A stretch of 64,000 nt of DNA from Onchidella celtica. Its lineage: Eukaryota > Mollusca > Gastropoda > Systellommatophora > Onchidiidae. Of this stretch, positions 24,701 through 35,799 are shown piece by piece. How positions within the stretch are numbered: the first letter of the stretch is position 1; each line of letters opens with the position of its first letter. The notes under the pieces were generated by a model that had not been told where the DNA came from, ran no database searches, and saw only the letters and a list, made by a program, of their open reading frames with translations. The stretch lies in the NCBI GenBank assembly GCA_963931925.1, contig OZ007582.1, positions 24,586,224 to 24,650,223 on the forward strand, written 5' to 3'. Position numbers and translations under genes: made by a program.

Positions 24701-27700
24701 AATACTCATACTGTGCTCGCATTATGGCCAGTGAATTTGTTGATTGCCTTAACATGCTTAACATGATAACTCAATAAAAGCTTAACATAAGCAGTGTTGA
24801 CTGTAAAGTGTACTATGACAACTATGAGCATCTCATTTCACTCTTTTTTGTTATCAAACTTCATTTGACGCCAATTTTTTGTCAACACTTACAAGGGAGG
24901 AAAAAATGTTTTTTTTAATTGAAAAGGGTGTCAACTACGTGTTCTGCCATTGACTTAGCACCAAGCATAGGACAAAGGTGAAAGCATAGGCTGGGTCTAT
25001 AAAAATAGTGGGTGCTTTGTGCAGAAACATGCCTCATGTTTGATTTCGGCATGCCTTTATTGTACAAAGGCTGAGGTTCATTTGCGTATAATTTTGATCC
25101 CGGTATATTATGGTTTCCTCCAGTTTCTCGGTCAACAAACTTTTCAATAAATGATTTTCAAAGGAATTTCAACTCAAAACATGCATTGAATGAATTTAAA
25201 TTTAAACCTCAATTATGTGGCTTTCTGTGTGAGTTATTTTCAAACACATATGCTACATCGATGCTAATGCTATGCTCTGCGATACTTTGTTATGAGGGAG
25301 TCAAATCAGTACATTTGTTGTATGCAGCTCCAAGTGAAAATGGCACTTCTAGTTCAAGTCTAGTTCAAGTAAGAAAAACAGACAACTGCAATCATTAAGG
25401 GGGGGGGGGGGGGGCGCGGGTCCTGAAATCGAAATTAGGCTTAAAAATACTGATATCGCGATTTTGTACTTTTCGGTTAGTTTATCCATTTAGGAACACT
25501 ATTTTATTAACCAAATGTCAATTTTGAATGTTTATAACCTTTTAGTGAGGTGGGGGGTCAAGAAAAAGGCACAAGAATCATGCCATTGGGCTGCAAAATT
25601 AGCACTAAATAACATCTTAGTGTCGATATCAAAACCCCTACTCCTCCATACACATCTGTCATAAGCCTTTGGTGGTTTGGAAATCATTGTTGAGGCTCAG
25701 CACACCAGTAATGATGACTTTAGCCATGTGTAACACGTTTCAATAACATTTTCATTGAAAAAAGCTTTCAAATGCGATTTTCTCGAAATTGCACCTTTGA
25801 TCTGTGATTTGTGAACTAGTTTTTTATTTATTGACCAATTGGTATAAAATTTGGCTAACAACATGTTTGAACAAATCAAAAAATTCATATGTTGTTTAAC
25901 TTTTCATTTTTTTTTTGCGGTTGATATTTTTTGTGATAGAAAATAAGAAAAAATGGAATTCCGCTACATACCATTTTCAAAAATTTATAACAAAAGATCT
26001 GTCAGAGATATCAAAATTCCCTTCTGTATAAAGTTTTTAATTGGATTGAATAAGACATAAGAGAAGTTTCAAATAAATCCAGTAAAATTTGGCGAAGCCT
26101 ATCTATATTGAATTTAGTACTTTTTGGGGACTCAAAATCCAAGATGGCGGCGCTTCCATGGCAACAATATGACAAAAAAATTTTTTTACATTTTTATTCT
26201 ACTAATTCAGACATCCTGAATTTGATTATAATAGTTCAAATTGTCTATTTCTCATAATAACAAAAATTGCCTTCAGGACCCGCGCCCCCCCTTAAACAAT
26301 ACAAGATAGTACTAATACTATTTTGACGGAGGAAGAATTGAACTTTATTTTGATGGATACATACTGTCTTACACAGACAAACAGCAGCAGTAGCCTTGTA
26401 ATGCTGGCCTAAAATTATGCGAAAACGGGATTTTGTCTCTTTAGTCCCCACTAAAGAGACAAAACTAGTGTTAGTAAATAAACAGCCAAACTTGACTGTT
26501 TCAGGCATTTACCTAAACCACAATGTAAATCATGCTCAATAACTCATACTGCAATCTTTCTGTAACTGCTCTCTCATTTCGAAATTAACCATTTACAAAT
26601 CGACGGCGCCCCGAGCAAACCTCTTGAACCTCAGTTTTGAACTTTCAACTTTTTTCCCGCTAAACAGGTTCGTTACATATTCCCCCATATCCAGTAAAAA
26701 TATTAGACCTGAAAAATGATTAGAAGTTAATTAAAATGCATCTTTGCAAACCTCTTAAATCTCCACCTCGTGTATTTGCTCTGAGCCAACCTCCGAAGTC
26801 TCCGGTGAGACAACCGGCCAGGTGACACGGCCCACGCGTTTCACCTGTAATGTGAGATCAATGCCTTGCATACTCTCTAGACAATGCCCACGACATGGTA
26901 ACACGCCCTCGGTCATCCCAGGTGTGACTAATCTATGACACAACTATTGTGTGACACGTTTATATAGACCATTTCTGTATCACATCATTTCTGCTTTAGA
27001 GTAGTCTGTCATGGAGCTATTTATCCAGAAGTAGCATGCTGGTGGCTTTGAGCCAAAGGCAAAATCTAAAAGCAAAGCGCAAATCACCTCCTTCTACACA
27101 CTCCACACTAGCCAAAAGGAAGAAACCGGAAGATACAGAGAGGGTAGACATGTCTGCCAGTCTCTGATGTCATTGACGAGAATGGCGAGCTGATGGACCT
27201 ATCTATAGACTCTGTGCTCCTTGACCCAGATTTCTCATTTACAGAATTGGCCAGGAAATTGGACCACAAGAATGAGAACTTACTTCAGCACTCTACTGCA
27301 TGGCAGCCCCAAGCAGGAGACCCATTGCTGCTCTCATGTGATAAGACTATGCCGTCACACTTCAGGGAACCATCAGTACCATCATCATCTCATGAGGCGG
27401 CGCAATCTTCATCTCCAGAGCCAGTGCCACCCACATTTACAGAAGGAAAGCCTCCTCCTCTTGAGCCATCACCATCCTCAACTACAGTGGCAGTGTCATC
27501 TCCATGTTTAGACGCCGATTTACCTCCACCACCAGATTGGATGCTGTTACCTGACTCAGAACTACCAAGCCATGAATCAGAGCTACCCCCACTCCCAGAT
27601 TTTGCTTCCTCGTCCTCAGAGATAGAACTACCACCACCTTTAGCCTCCAAGTGTGCATCTCCTCAGCCATGTTCCACTTCAGACACCCCTGCACCAACAG

Positions 27701-30700
27701 CCTCCAGCTCTACTGAAACTGTGTACAGACATGCAGAAAGTTCTCGATGTCGCCTCAAAGGAATTGAGTATGTTGGTCGTACAAAAGCCAGCGATCACCA
27801 AAAAAGTGCTAAGCCACGCAGAGTCCTTGGAGAGTGTTGTAAATGTAAAGCAAACTGGAAAAACTGCAATGATGTGAATGACACTGACATGATGTCTACA
27901 TTTGACTAGTTCTGGGCTCTTGGATCCTGGGAGGCTAAAAGATTCTTTGTCAGAATCCTGGTTACTGCGACCAAACACGATGAACATAAAACGGTTTTCA
28001 AATATTTCCTTCAAACTGATGACAAGAGAACAGAAGTTTGCAAAGTGTTGCTTCTCAGCACCCTGGCTACTGGAAAATGGTCTGTGAGGAACTGGTGCCT
28101 AGCACAAACTGCAGTCACTCCTGAAGAAAGCGTTGAACATGGCATGAGAGGATCAGAAGCGCTACTGTCAATAAAATGCCACTGCATTACTGCAGGAAAA
28201 CTACCACCAAACAATATCTAGAGAGACAGTTTCATTCACTCCAGGATGTCTTCAGCGGCTACACAGAAACCTGCATCACTGATGGTGTGTATCTTTATTA
28301 CAACAAGCATTTTCGAAGATATTCAACAGCAGCAACATCGGCATCTTCCATCCACGAAAAGATCAGTGTGACATTGTGTCGCCTATGAAAAAGGCAATCT
28401 AGAGGAAACTGAGTCAACTCATTGGAATGCTCATCGACAAAAGGAGACAGAGGCACAGGAAGCAAAGGCTCAGGACAAACATTTGGCCGAGAATGACCAA
28501 GACATTTTGTTAATTTGAATGGACCTGCAAGCAGTTCTCCTGTCTCCTGCATCTAACGCGTCAGCAATGTACCTTAATGATGGTCCTGATTTTACAGAAA
28601 GGATTACATAAAATTCTCAACTAGATAAATTCCTACAATATTATATTTTGTCCATTTGCAGTGTTAAGAAGTTACTAGTAAGAGTTTCTATTGTATCAGT
28701 GCTTAAATATGCATGTCATCTTTTGCTTTCTTCTCCTTTACCTGTATCAAATGTGTTACTGTATTTTGAAAAAAAAAAAAAAAAAAACAGGAAAAAAAAA
28801 AACAACCTTCAAACAAAATTTGTTTTCTTGGACAAGTGATGATATAATGGTCAATCTCTGATTCTGAGGTCTGAACCCTGTTGACTGATATATACAATAG
28901 GCTAATCATTTTTTGCCACCTGTCAGTCTTGGGCGTCTCGGGGAGTCCTGTCACCACCCACACGCAACGCATCTCGCGCCGAGCTGGTCATGGAGTCGGC
29001 CAACCGAGAAATCTGCCTCGAGCGAAGCTCTTAACCCCCCCCCTGTGACAGCAAAACTCAGATCTCTTCAAAATGATAATTATCGTTACATGTAATGGTA
29101 TTTACCGTCACATACGTTTTTGGCATTACTTAATAGGTATAACTTCGGACTTTTAGTCCATTTTATTGATTAGGGTGGCCGCAATTCTGTTTTTTGTCTC
29201 TCCTGTAAAGGGCTACGAGGTTTGCTTAGAGCACCGCGGAAATGCGATATGTAAATTTAATGGTTTTGTGAATTTCAGGTGGAGAAATTCCTGTCTCTTA
29301 TTTGTGAACCAAGACATACACGATAGATGAAACTGAATAAATTAGACATTTTCTTGTGAAAGTAATACATGTATTACAATCTAGTACAAATCCATCTTTT
29401 AATAGCGGTGATGAATAGTTATATTTCACATCAGAAAAGAACATCAAAATTTGAACAGTATCTGGAGCAATTTTTTTTTTTTTTGTACTACTACTAGGTA
29501 GTTTATTTGGGTTCAAAAGGTTTGAGTATTTTATGACTGTACTTGTGCCAAGTGTTGTAGGCATTGTTTTCGTAGCTGGTGCAGAACTTTGCATTACATT
29601 TTTATTTTTGGAAAGTGGGCATCAGCTTGAACCATATGGTTTGAATCATGCATAGCTTCAACATCTCCACCTATATTTTAATACTGCATGGTGTGGCGAT
29701 TTCCCAGTTAAGGATTTCTAAACAGTATAGTAATATGCTACACTCTGGCTAATGATGTGAACTGTCACATCCAAGAAAACAGCAGATATGGGTTGTTTTC
29801 TATCCGATCCAGGAGGTCAGCCATTTTTCTCCATGGTGACCGTCTGGCCACCTACTCACTGAGGTTGACTTTGATCTAGTTCAGTTAACTATTTCATTTC
29901 CACGTACATGAATTTATGTATATATACCGCCTTTCTACAGTCTAATACGGAGTAGATATAATTATGATTTTCAAAGCAAACCACTGTACTTTTGAAAATT
30001 ACTCCTTTTTTTTTCAGATTTGAATGATGATACTATAGGAAAAAATTGTACAAACACCACAGCCGTGATAGCCCAAGTACATTGTTGTATTTTTGATAGT
30101 GCTAGCACGTCTTTATAAATGCATCTTCCTAAAACTAAAATCAGTGTGATACGTCTAGACGAATGAGTTTTTGATGCTGAATTTGGTTTCATTTTTTCTT
30201 AATGGAACTGACCCAAGTTAGCTTTTCATAGCTTTGAACTGACTTTCATTCTGTTGCAGCTGTAGCTTTAACTTCGTTGCAGCTGATTTGAATTCTGTTC
30301 TTTTTGCCTTTGAATTGTCCTGGGGCTATGTGAGATCAGTGCTTGTCATTAGTGTCAAGCAGAGTTAGGACAAAAATAATACAGAACCATAATACATGTA
30401 TTATGTGCTGCATATTTGTAAAAATGTGCAAACTACCAGATGTCTGCCTTTGTCTCTTCTTCAGAAATTATGTCCATAAATACATTGTAAAATATTAATT
30501 ACAGGTATGCAAATATACCCATGCTTTTTTTCTTCAGATTTGGTGGTGTATGGGCCAGGCTACTACCTCACTTGTGTGTGGTGCTTCATGACCTGGAAGT
30601 GGGGATTTGCCCTTCTTTTGTACTCAAGAACTTTTCTGCGTTCATTCTCTGACATGGATCATATCATTGAAGGAGAGAAAACTGCTGGCAGGAAATCTTA

Positions 30701-30722
30701 CAGTTCATTTGATTCTAGATGA
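18620..30722 (+). CDS. slc48a1: Heme transporter HRG1 (SLC48A1-like), three exons
   Basis: Joining 18620-18776, 19373-19540 and 30538-30722 gives 510 nt, a 169-residue protein ending in TGA, with GT-AG introns both in phase 1. HRG1 proteins are small four-helix permeases that move heme out of endosomes and lysosomes into the cytosol. Predicted membrane segments are at about 19-38, 47-66, 78-104 and 117-138. The order and spacing of GLAAALAF, FVAYLVLAISKNQ, YYLTCVWCFMTWKWGF and the tail SFSDMDHI match vertebrate SLC48A1 well, including a histidine (H69) after helix 2. The protein is slightly longer than human HRG1 because of an N-terminal and a C-terminal extension. The start is the first ATG, in frame. 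Intron 2 is unusually long (10,997 bp) and filled with TEs. Confidence 0.9.
19373..19540 (+). CDS. slc48a1: HRG1 exon 2
   Basis: Acceptor CTAAAG|GT and donor CAAG|GTTTGT. Encodes the rest of helix 2, the KKHVWDS loop and helix 3. The reading frame joins exon 1 at a glycine codon and exon 3 at an aspartate codon. Confidence 0.88.
19971..21938. repeat. GTGACACACGTGA subterminal repeats around family B element
   Basis: Copies or near-copies occur at about 19973, 20133, 20159, 20184, 21730 and 21922, on both sides of the decayed ORF. They look like subterminal transposase-binding repeats. The right side is broken by the solo LTR at 21944. A similar series with core TCACGTGAGACA is found at 60653-61990. 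Confidence 0.55.
20200..21700 (-). pseudogene. Decayed DDE-like transposon ORF (family B) in HRG1 intron 2
   Basis: Minus-strand pieces in order are a PDVQIGFSKFASFRPVNVLPL block (21640-21580), a cysteine-containing stretch, NEIQSALWSRQSVHLFT (about 21100), FILYTDGPHQN (about 20915), TEWKFFATSHGKGVVDGIGG (about 20820-20760) and a C-terminal VGDWVLITY...PGEV...PEKPDQIFY segment (about 20440-20300). I recognise this block order as a widespread, largely unnamed invertebrate transposon protein. The TDG and VDGIGG aspartates may belong to a DDE active site, which is inference. At least three frameshifts and some stops are present. It is antisense to HRG1. Confidence 0.65.
21944..23128 (+). mobile_element. 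Solo LTR, family 1 copy B
   Basis: The 1,185-bp element starts TGTCACGAGCC and ends CTCTGACA. The perfect 5-bp duplication GAATG is at 21939-21943 and 23129-23133. TATAAAAG at 22285-22292 gives a promoter in + orientation. Apart from the 1.2-kb insert in copy A, the two copies align along their whole length. It landed within the right end of the family B transposon inside HRG1 intron 2. Confidence 0.88.
22285..22292 (+). promoter_or_regulatory. TATA box of solo LTR
   Basis: TATAAAAG with a plausible start site about 30 bp on (near GATCAGTGG). It would fire in the same direction as HRG1, so it is a possible cryptic intronic promoter. Copy A has the degenerate ggtataaaag equivalent in reverse. 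Confidence 0.5.
24273..24692 (+). mobile_element. Left-end fragment of an ISL2EU-like transposon
   Basis: Starting at CAGTGCAGCCC (one change from CAGTGGAGCCC), the sequence follows 44638-45085 of the complete element, including CAACTC, GGCCGTGAAAACCAGTTTCC and TTACGTGTC. Alignment stops before the nuclease start codon, and no right end was found nearby. It supplies the empty-site comparison for the footprint at 44977-45010. Confidence 0.8.
25399..26291. mobile_element. MITE with TTAA duplication, copy 1
   Basis: Inverted ends read G-run + CGCGGGTCCTGAA and TTCAGGACCCGCGCCCCCC. Both flanks are TTAA (25395-25398, 26292-26295), the target choice of piggyBac-type transposases. It is 893 bp with no coding frame. 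Near the right end it carries AAGATGGCGGCG followed by TTCCATGGCAAC, conserved in copy 2. It interrupts the dispersed repeat inside HRG1 intron 2. Confidence 0.82.
26441..27192. other. No clear gene; possible retroelement remnant
   Basis: The GTTACATATTCCCCC sequence near 26674 looks like an LTR end next to a reverse-oriented polypurine tract, but no partner was found. A 62-residue minus frame (26755-26943) is unrecognised. The stretch 26955-27190 may be the decayed 5' end of the ORF that follows. Confidence 0.35.
27193..28600 (+). pseudogene. Decayed transposon ORF (family A), N-terminal half, in HRG1 intron 2
   Basis: The first 238 residues (27193-27909) are open: an acidic start, a Pro/Ser-rich middle (about residues 50-170) and a CCKCKANWKNC cysteine cluster. 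In shifted frames follow FWALGSWEAKRFFVR (27912-27956), TGKWSVRNWCLAQT (28071-28110), KCHCITAGKLPPN, then AYEKGNLEETES...DKHLAEN and MDLQAVLLSPASNASAMY (28518-28571). This order is typical of a common invertebrate transposon protein whose C-terminal half (with S-D-G and G-H-T motifs) is absent here. Several frameshifts and stops are present. It is in the same direction as HRG1. Confidence 0.65.
28601..30537. other. Rest of HRG1 intron 2; no gene seen
   Basis: Includes an A-rich run (28769-28803) and a C-rich stretch near 29033. I see no coding segment or RNA gene. The last 30 bases before 30538 form the pyrimidine tract and acceptor of HRG1 exon 3. Confidence 0.5.
30538..30722 (+). CDS. slc48a1: HRG1 exon 3
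   Basis: Acceptor CTTCAG|AT after a pyrimidine-rich tract. Encodes the loop, helix 4 and a cytoplasmic tail of about 30 residues ending SFDSR. No clear poly(A) signal was located close behind the stop; the nearest AATAAA-like site seen is near 31456. Confidence 0.87.
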
Positions 30723-32042
30723 TTTTTTTTATTATGTCTCACTCTATGTTGCTACTTTGAGCAGCTTTGGAACTGAAGTGTAATTAGTATCCATTTAATT
30801 CAGAATTCAGTCTTGCAACATGTATTATTACACATATATGTGTCATTGTTCACTGTCTTGTGTTCAGATTAGGACAAAAATCAGGCCAGTTCTCTGCTGG
30901 TCACAAAAAATCAAAAGAGAAATCCACATGTAGTTGTTGTGTAAACAGAAAGCGATTGTTATTCATTGATACCAGGATACAATATACAGACATATATTAC
31001 ATTTTCTGTGGGCCTATATATCCATGAAAAAAGATCTAGATCATTGTCAGCATCAGGATCTTTCATCATCCGGCACCTCCACAGAACCACAGAAATGTTT
31101 TCGTATCATATCAATTATCATATTTATTTTAGTTTTAGACAAATACAGTCGAGCACAAGAAACTCGAACACATCAAAGTCAAAATGACGGATCCCATGAA
31201 CAAAGATCTAGGTCCCGAATTTATTTCTCAAATTCTTTTTAGTTATTTCACGCGAACCTCGAACTGTGACATGGATTTGTTGAACCAGTTTTCCTGCTGC
31301 GAGTGTGATCCAAGTAGCCTAGAGGAGTAGAAAAAAAAAACACCGAACGCCAGAAACTTCATCCGGTTAGCCATAGCATAGCCCAGTAGTGGCAAGATAG
31401 TCTTCTCCCGATAAAAAGGGCGATTAAAATACCTGAGACCAATGATTCGGGCAGGAAATAAAAAAACCTTTTTTTGTTTTATTTGGTTTGTCCCATATAT
31501 GCTGATAGAAAAAAAAGAAAGAAAGGAAGTGCTGCCGTATGAACGGTAGATCTAGTAAAGCCGAACAGAGAAAAATAGCGAGTTGTGTTCACCCTTCAGT
31601 TTATTTTATCGCTGTTGGGGCTGACTTGGAAACGGTCCTTACCGAAGTGCTTCCAAGAGAGAACCAAACAAAAAAAAAATGCGTGCGGGCACAAGGTCGC
31701 GTGCCGCGATCGCCATGCGCGTCAGTTTAATATTGGCTTCTCTTTTACTGTTGGGGGGGGGGGGGAATTAAGGGAGGTAATCCGTGGTACATGTTGTCAG
31801 CTGTATTTACTATTATTGTCCTTTAAAGTTGAATATATATATAATATATACAATAGTAATACCTCATGGTTAATGCTTCTGTTATTCCTCGAAATTCGGC
31901 AAACTCGAACTGGGTGAAGCCGCCCCAAAGAATTTGAGTTTTCCGTGCTCGCATGTAAATTTAAATTAAAATAGAACTGAGAAATAGAATGTGATATCCA
32001 CCACCTCTGTTACTGTGAAATTGGTCTATTTCTTGAAAATAT
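30723..32042. other. HRG1 downstream region; no gene seen
   Basis: Probable 3' UTR and flank. It contains AGATCTAG-type short repeats, a G-run near 31753 and a TATATA run near 31837. Short open frames are not supported as genes. Confidence 0.45.
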
Positions 32043-32384
32043 TGTGAGAGGATGAACGATTTTTATTTTAAATAATGTGCTTTCATTGGAATGCTAGTGT
32101 GTGAGTAAGGTATGGCTAATCATAGAGGTTTATGGGTAGTCATCTGAGTGCCATTACTTGAATCACTTCTCTTGTGTACTGTAGCACGGGACGCGTTATT
32201 CACATCGATGTGAGGAAGCGCACATTTTTATTGGTCAAATAGAAATTGTGACCAGTGGGTATCCAGCTCTTGTATCATGCGTCTTCTTTTTTGTCAGCCA
32301 TCAGAAAGACAGAAATTCGGGTTCATTTTTAAGAGTAGGCAATACCCTTCCTGTACAATATAGGTGCTTATGATAACATTGTTA

Positions 32385-34670
32385 ATAATAATAATAATAA
32401 TAAGTCATTTCTATAGCGCCTGATTCCACAGAAGAGTGCTCTAAAGCGCTTAACAGTTCTCTCAGTCACACACACACATTTTCATCAACCTATACCTAAT
32501 CACTGTCTCAAGAATGTTACATATCCTGCGTATACGCTTTTGTAAACAACACTGTTTTAAGTTTTCTTTTGAATTGGATCAAGCTGTTTGAATGTTTCAC
32601 ATGATCAGTCAAGTCATTCCACATTTTAGGTGCACACACTGAAAAAGCTCTTTCTCCCATGATTGTTCTTGATCTGGGCACTACTAATAAATTTGCTTCT
32701 GCTGATCTCAATTTTTTGGGTGGGATGTATTTTTCAATGAGCTCTGCAAGATATTCTGGTGAGCTTTGATTGAGGCATTTAAACACAATGCATAAAATCT
32801 TAAATCGAATACGCTCTCTAGCAGGCAACCAATGAAGGTTTTGAAGAACTGGTTGAATATGTTCTGATGTTTTTGATAAAGTAACAAGTCTAGCAGCCTT
32901 GTTCTGGATCTTTTGTAATCTATAAATAGTTGCCTCAGGGATACCAATGAGCAAAGAGTTGCAATAATCTAGATGACTGACAATAAATGCCTGGACCAGA
33001 ATCTTTGCGGTCTCTTCATCAATACATTTTCTGATCTTACTGATATTCCGCAAGTGAAAGTGCATTGTTTGGCAAAGTTTTGTAACATAGGTTTTCATGG
33101 ACAGGTCTGAGTCGAAATAGACGCCAAGGTTCTTAATGGCTCCAGATGTTACGTTGATGGTAGTACCGTCAAGATTTAAGTTATCAATTTTCACATTAGA
33201 TCTAGAATTTTTTGCTCCAAGTAAAATTATCTCAGTTTTGCTGTCATTGAGTTTGAGTTTATTGTCAAACATCCATTGCTTGACATCCTGTAAGCAGTTC
33301 TCGATGGCCTGGATCCGTTGTTGCTCATCACCTTGGCAGATGGGAATGTACACTTGGGTGTCATCAGCGTACAGGTGATAATCCAATCCATGACTGCTGA
33401 TGATGTCTGATAGGGGTGATGTGTACATGATGAACAAAATGGGCCCTAAGACAGAGCCTTGAGGCACCCCATAGATAAGTGGTGCTGATGGTGATGTTAT
33501 TGCACCCCTTCCAGATGTTGAGGAATGAATGAGAACTGATTGTGATCGGTCAGTTAGATAAGATTTAATCCATTCTAATGCCTTCCCTCCAATCTTGAAA
33601 TATGATCTCAGTCACGCTAAGAGCAGAGCCTGGTCAATCGTATCAAATGCAGCGCTGAGGTCAAGAAGAATGAGCGCCACACATTGTTTCTGGTCTGCAT
33701 ATCTGATGATGTCATTGTGGACTCGCAAGAGGGCAGTTTCCGTAGAGTGAAACTCTTTGTAGGCAGATTGAAATTTCACAGAGAGGTCATTGTTGGTAAG
33801 ATGCGCCTTCAATTGCATTGCAACCAATCTTTCGATGACTTTAGAAAGGAAAGCAATGTTGGAAACGGGTCGATAGTTGCTCATGTTGTTGCGATCGAGG
33901 CTGGGCTTTTTGAGAAGAGGGGTCACGAGTGCTTGTTTTAGTGCGACCGGTACTGTGGATTCATGAAAACTGCTGTTCACAATAGATGTTATTGATGGGG
34001 CGAGTTCTCTAGCACATGATTTGAGAATCCAAGTCGGAATGGCATCTAACATACATGTTTTGTTTGATGACGATAGTAATAATTTCATGGTTTCATCCAA
34101 ATTGACAGGCTGGAATTCATTAAGTAATACATCTAAATCACTTTTTCCAGGCGTATAATGATCGTCTCCCTTTTGTTGGTCAAATTGGTCTCTGATTGTT
34201 TGAATTTTGTTAACGAAAAAGTCTGAAAAATCCCGAGCCAGTTCTTGGGGGTCAGTGTGCAATGGTAGACTATTCTGATCTGCATCATGTCCCATCAGGC
34301 CTTTGACTATTTTGAAAAGTTGTTTGGGTTCGCGTTTTGCCTCATTGATGTTTTGGAGAATGTGTTTTCTTTTGGATTGTAATATTAATTTATTGGTTCT
34401 GGTTTTTGCAGCGTGATAGTTCTGTCTATCAATTTCCATATGAGTTCTTCTCCATCTTCTTTCAGAACGACGCCTTTCATGTTTGGCGAGTCGAATTTCA
34501 TCATTGTACCATCTGGTGTTGGGTCGCAGAATGATCTTACGTTGTTTCAGAGGTGCATGTTTCTCTAGGGTCTCATTGAGGGCTCTATTGAAAAGTTCTA
34601 CCTTTTCTTGTACACATATTGCCATATCAAGTTTCTCCAGGAGGCCTATGGCTGAGATGTCACTGATGGA
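32385..34670 (-). mobile_element. 5'-truncated LINE (CR1/jockey-like group) with trinucleotide tail
   Basis: The element interrupts the old LTR. Its 3' end on the minus strand reads GGCGCTATAGAAATGACTTA followed by TTA repeats (32385-32405 on +), a typical non-LTR retrotransposon tail. The 5' end is cut within the linker before reverse transcriptase, so the endonuclease is missing. It is a dead-on-arrival copy. Similar 3' tails occur at 47245-47330 and 56790-56830. Confidence 0.85.
32517..34625 (-). pseudogene. LINE reverse transcriptase with one premature TGA
   Basis: One reading frame on the minus strand runs from the truncation point to TAA/TGA at 32517, broken only by TGA at 33612-33614. 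Upstream are SNYRPVSNIAFLSKVIERLV (RT fingers), STETALLRVHNDI and LLDLSAAFDTIDQALLLA; downstream are [33 protein letters not shown] and the catalytic YADD (near 33390), then a C-terminal region with [15 protein letters not shown] and [12 protein letters not shown]. The stop sits where relatives have a basic residue, consistent with CGA to TGA mutation. Endonuclease is absent. Confidence 0.88.
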
Positions 34671-35389
34671 GATATGACGTATTGATGGTCTAAAATATCC
34701 CGCATAAGTTTGTCGAGTTTTGCTTATCTCGTCACCTTTGAAAAATTATAAAACTAGTACTACAGAGTTTCTGGAAAAACTAGTCGGTTAGAATTTTAGT
34801 AGGAAGATCCTACTTTGTATTGATACCAATTTTATTGTAATTCGATGCACGTATCCTAGTAAGATCGTTAATAAGAGAGTCTCGGATTTCAAGTAAACTT
34901 TGATCTAGATGCGTGTTATTACCGATAAATCCAACCTGGGTCAAACATATTTAATTATAGCTCAATAGGGGGATAGAGTAACTTCTGCAGTTTACCGGGA
35001 TATCTGTTTGATTTCTGTGCATACAGCATTAGCTGCACTAGGAATTTTTTGTGTCGGTACACTGACCAACTGTTCAGGTCTAGGCCCTACACCAGAGCAT
35101 TCGACCTGTTGACTACTGGATCTGCTCTCTCCCATGTCCGCGCATGCCCTATAAATATGATGCCAGATCGCCAGTGAACCCTGACCAGTAGTACAGTAGC
35201 TCGAGGGCTTGTCCCCCCGCCCAAGACATGTCGCTGTAACACAAGAAGAACACAGAAACTTTGGCTCATGGCTGGTTGGGTTTTTTTTTTTTGTTTGTTC
35301 TTTTTTTGAATAAATAAGAGCATCCACACAGAACCTGTGTTTTTTGTGTATCCCCAAGAAAGACTGAACCCCCTATGGATAAACCAACA

Positions 35390-35799
35390 ATTGTCAGTCG
35401 TTCGTCCTACAATATCATTCAGGCTCATTTTGCTGCGATATATGCATTCACTCTCTTCTTCAGAAATTAGGGAGAAACTGGTGTGCCCTGCCAAGAACTT
35501 TGAGCTGCAAGTTTTATATATTTTGGGCATTTGGTATTTGGTGCTTGCATTGATACTTGTACAAAGTAAAATTGCAATGCTGGAAAGTTTCTTTCCCTGG
35601 TTCCGGACACCGTGTAAGACTAATTCATTCATGTGGCTTTTACAGTAAGAGGGTTAAGAGGAAAAAAAACATGCTATTGCATACCAGTTCAAAATATCAC
35701 TCTTCTGCAACTCACATGACAAAGACTTGCAGTAGGTACCCCAAACTGATTTTGGAAAGTGGCTATGTCGGTAAGTTTTGGCTTCCAGTGGATAGATCT
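35390..35799. other. No gene seen
   Basis: Spacer between the diverged LTR and the large dispersed repeat. Open frames here extend out of the LTR and have no recognisable product. Confidence 0.4.

Larger units (their letters stand above)
23180..26440 (+). repeat. Large dispersed repeat, copy 1 (split by MITE)
   Basis: Blocks at 23180-23420, 24830-25395 and 26292-26440 align with blocks at 35800-36340 and 41680-42000. Shared marks are ttttcgaggggtacag, gggtctataaaaa, ttgcgtataattttga, and ttgaactttattttgatg near the right end. Neither copy has a recognisable gene. Copy 1 also contains an ISL2EU left-end fragment (24273-24692) not seen in copy 2. The identity of the parent element is unknown. 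Confidence 0.6.
32043..35389 (+). mobile_element. Solo LTR, family 3, diverged copy split by a LINE
   Basis: Starting TGTGAGAGGATGAACGA, the sequence tracks the family 3 LTR at 10159 through to about 32380, resumes at about 34670 (GGAGATATGACGTATTGATGG), and ends near CCAACA at 35389. Divergence and small indels are much greater than between copies 1 and 2, so it is older. No clean TSD was found, and the right end is approximate. Confidence 0.75.

Noticed and set aside
33612-33614. TGA read as selenocysteine or recoded
   Set aside because: No SECIS-like evidence, and the element is truncated; a CGA to TGA mutation is simpler.
35087-35632. 181-codon minus-strand ORF
   Set aside because: Runs through the end of the diverged solo LTR and its poly(A) region, including a lysine/asparagine run from poly(T); composition is not protein-like.
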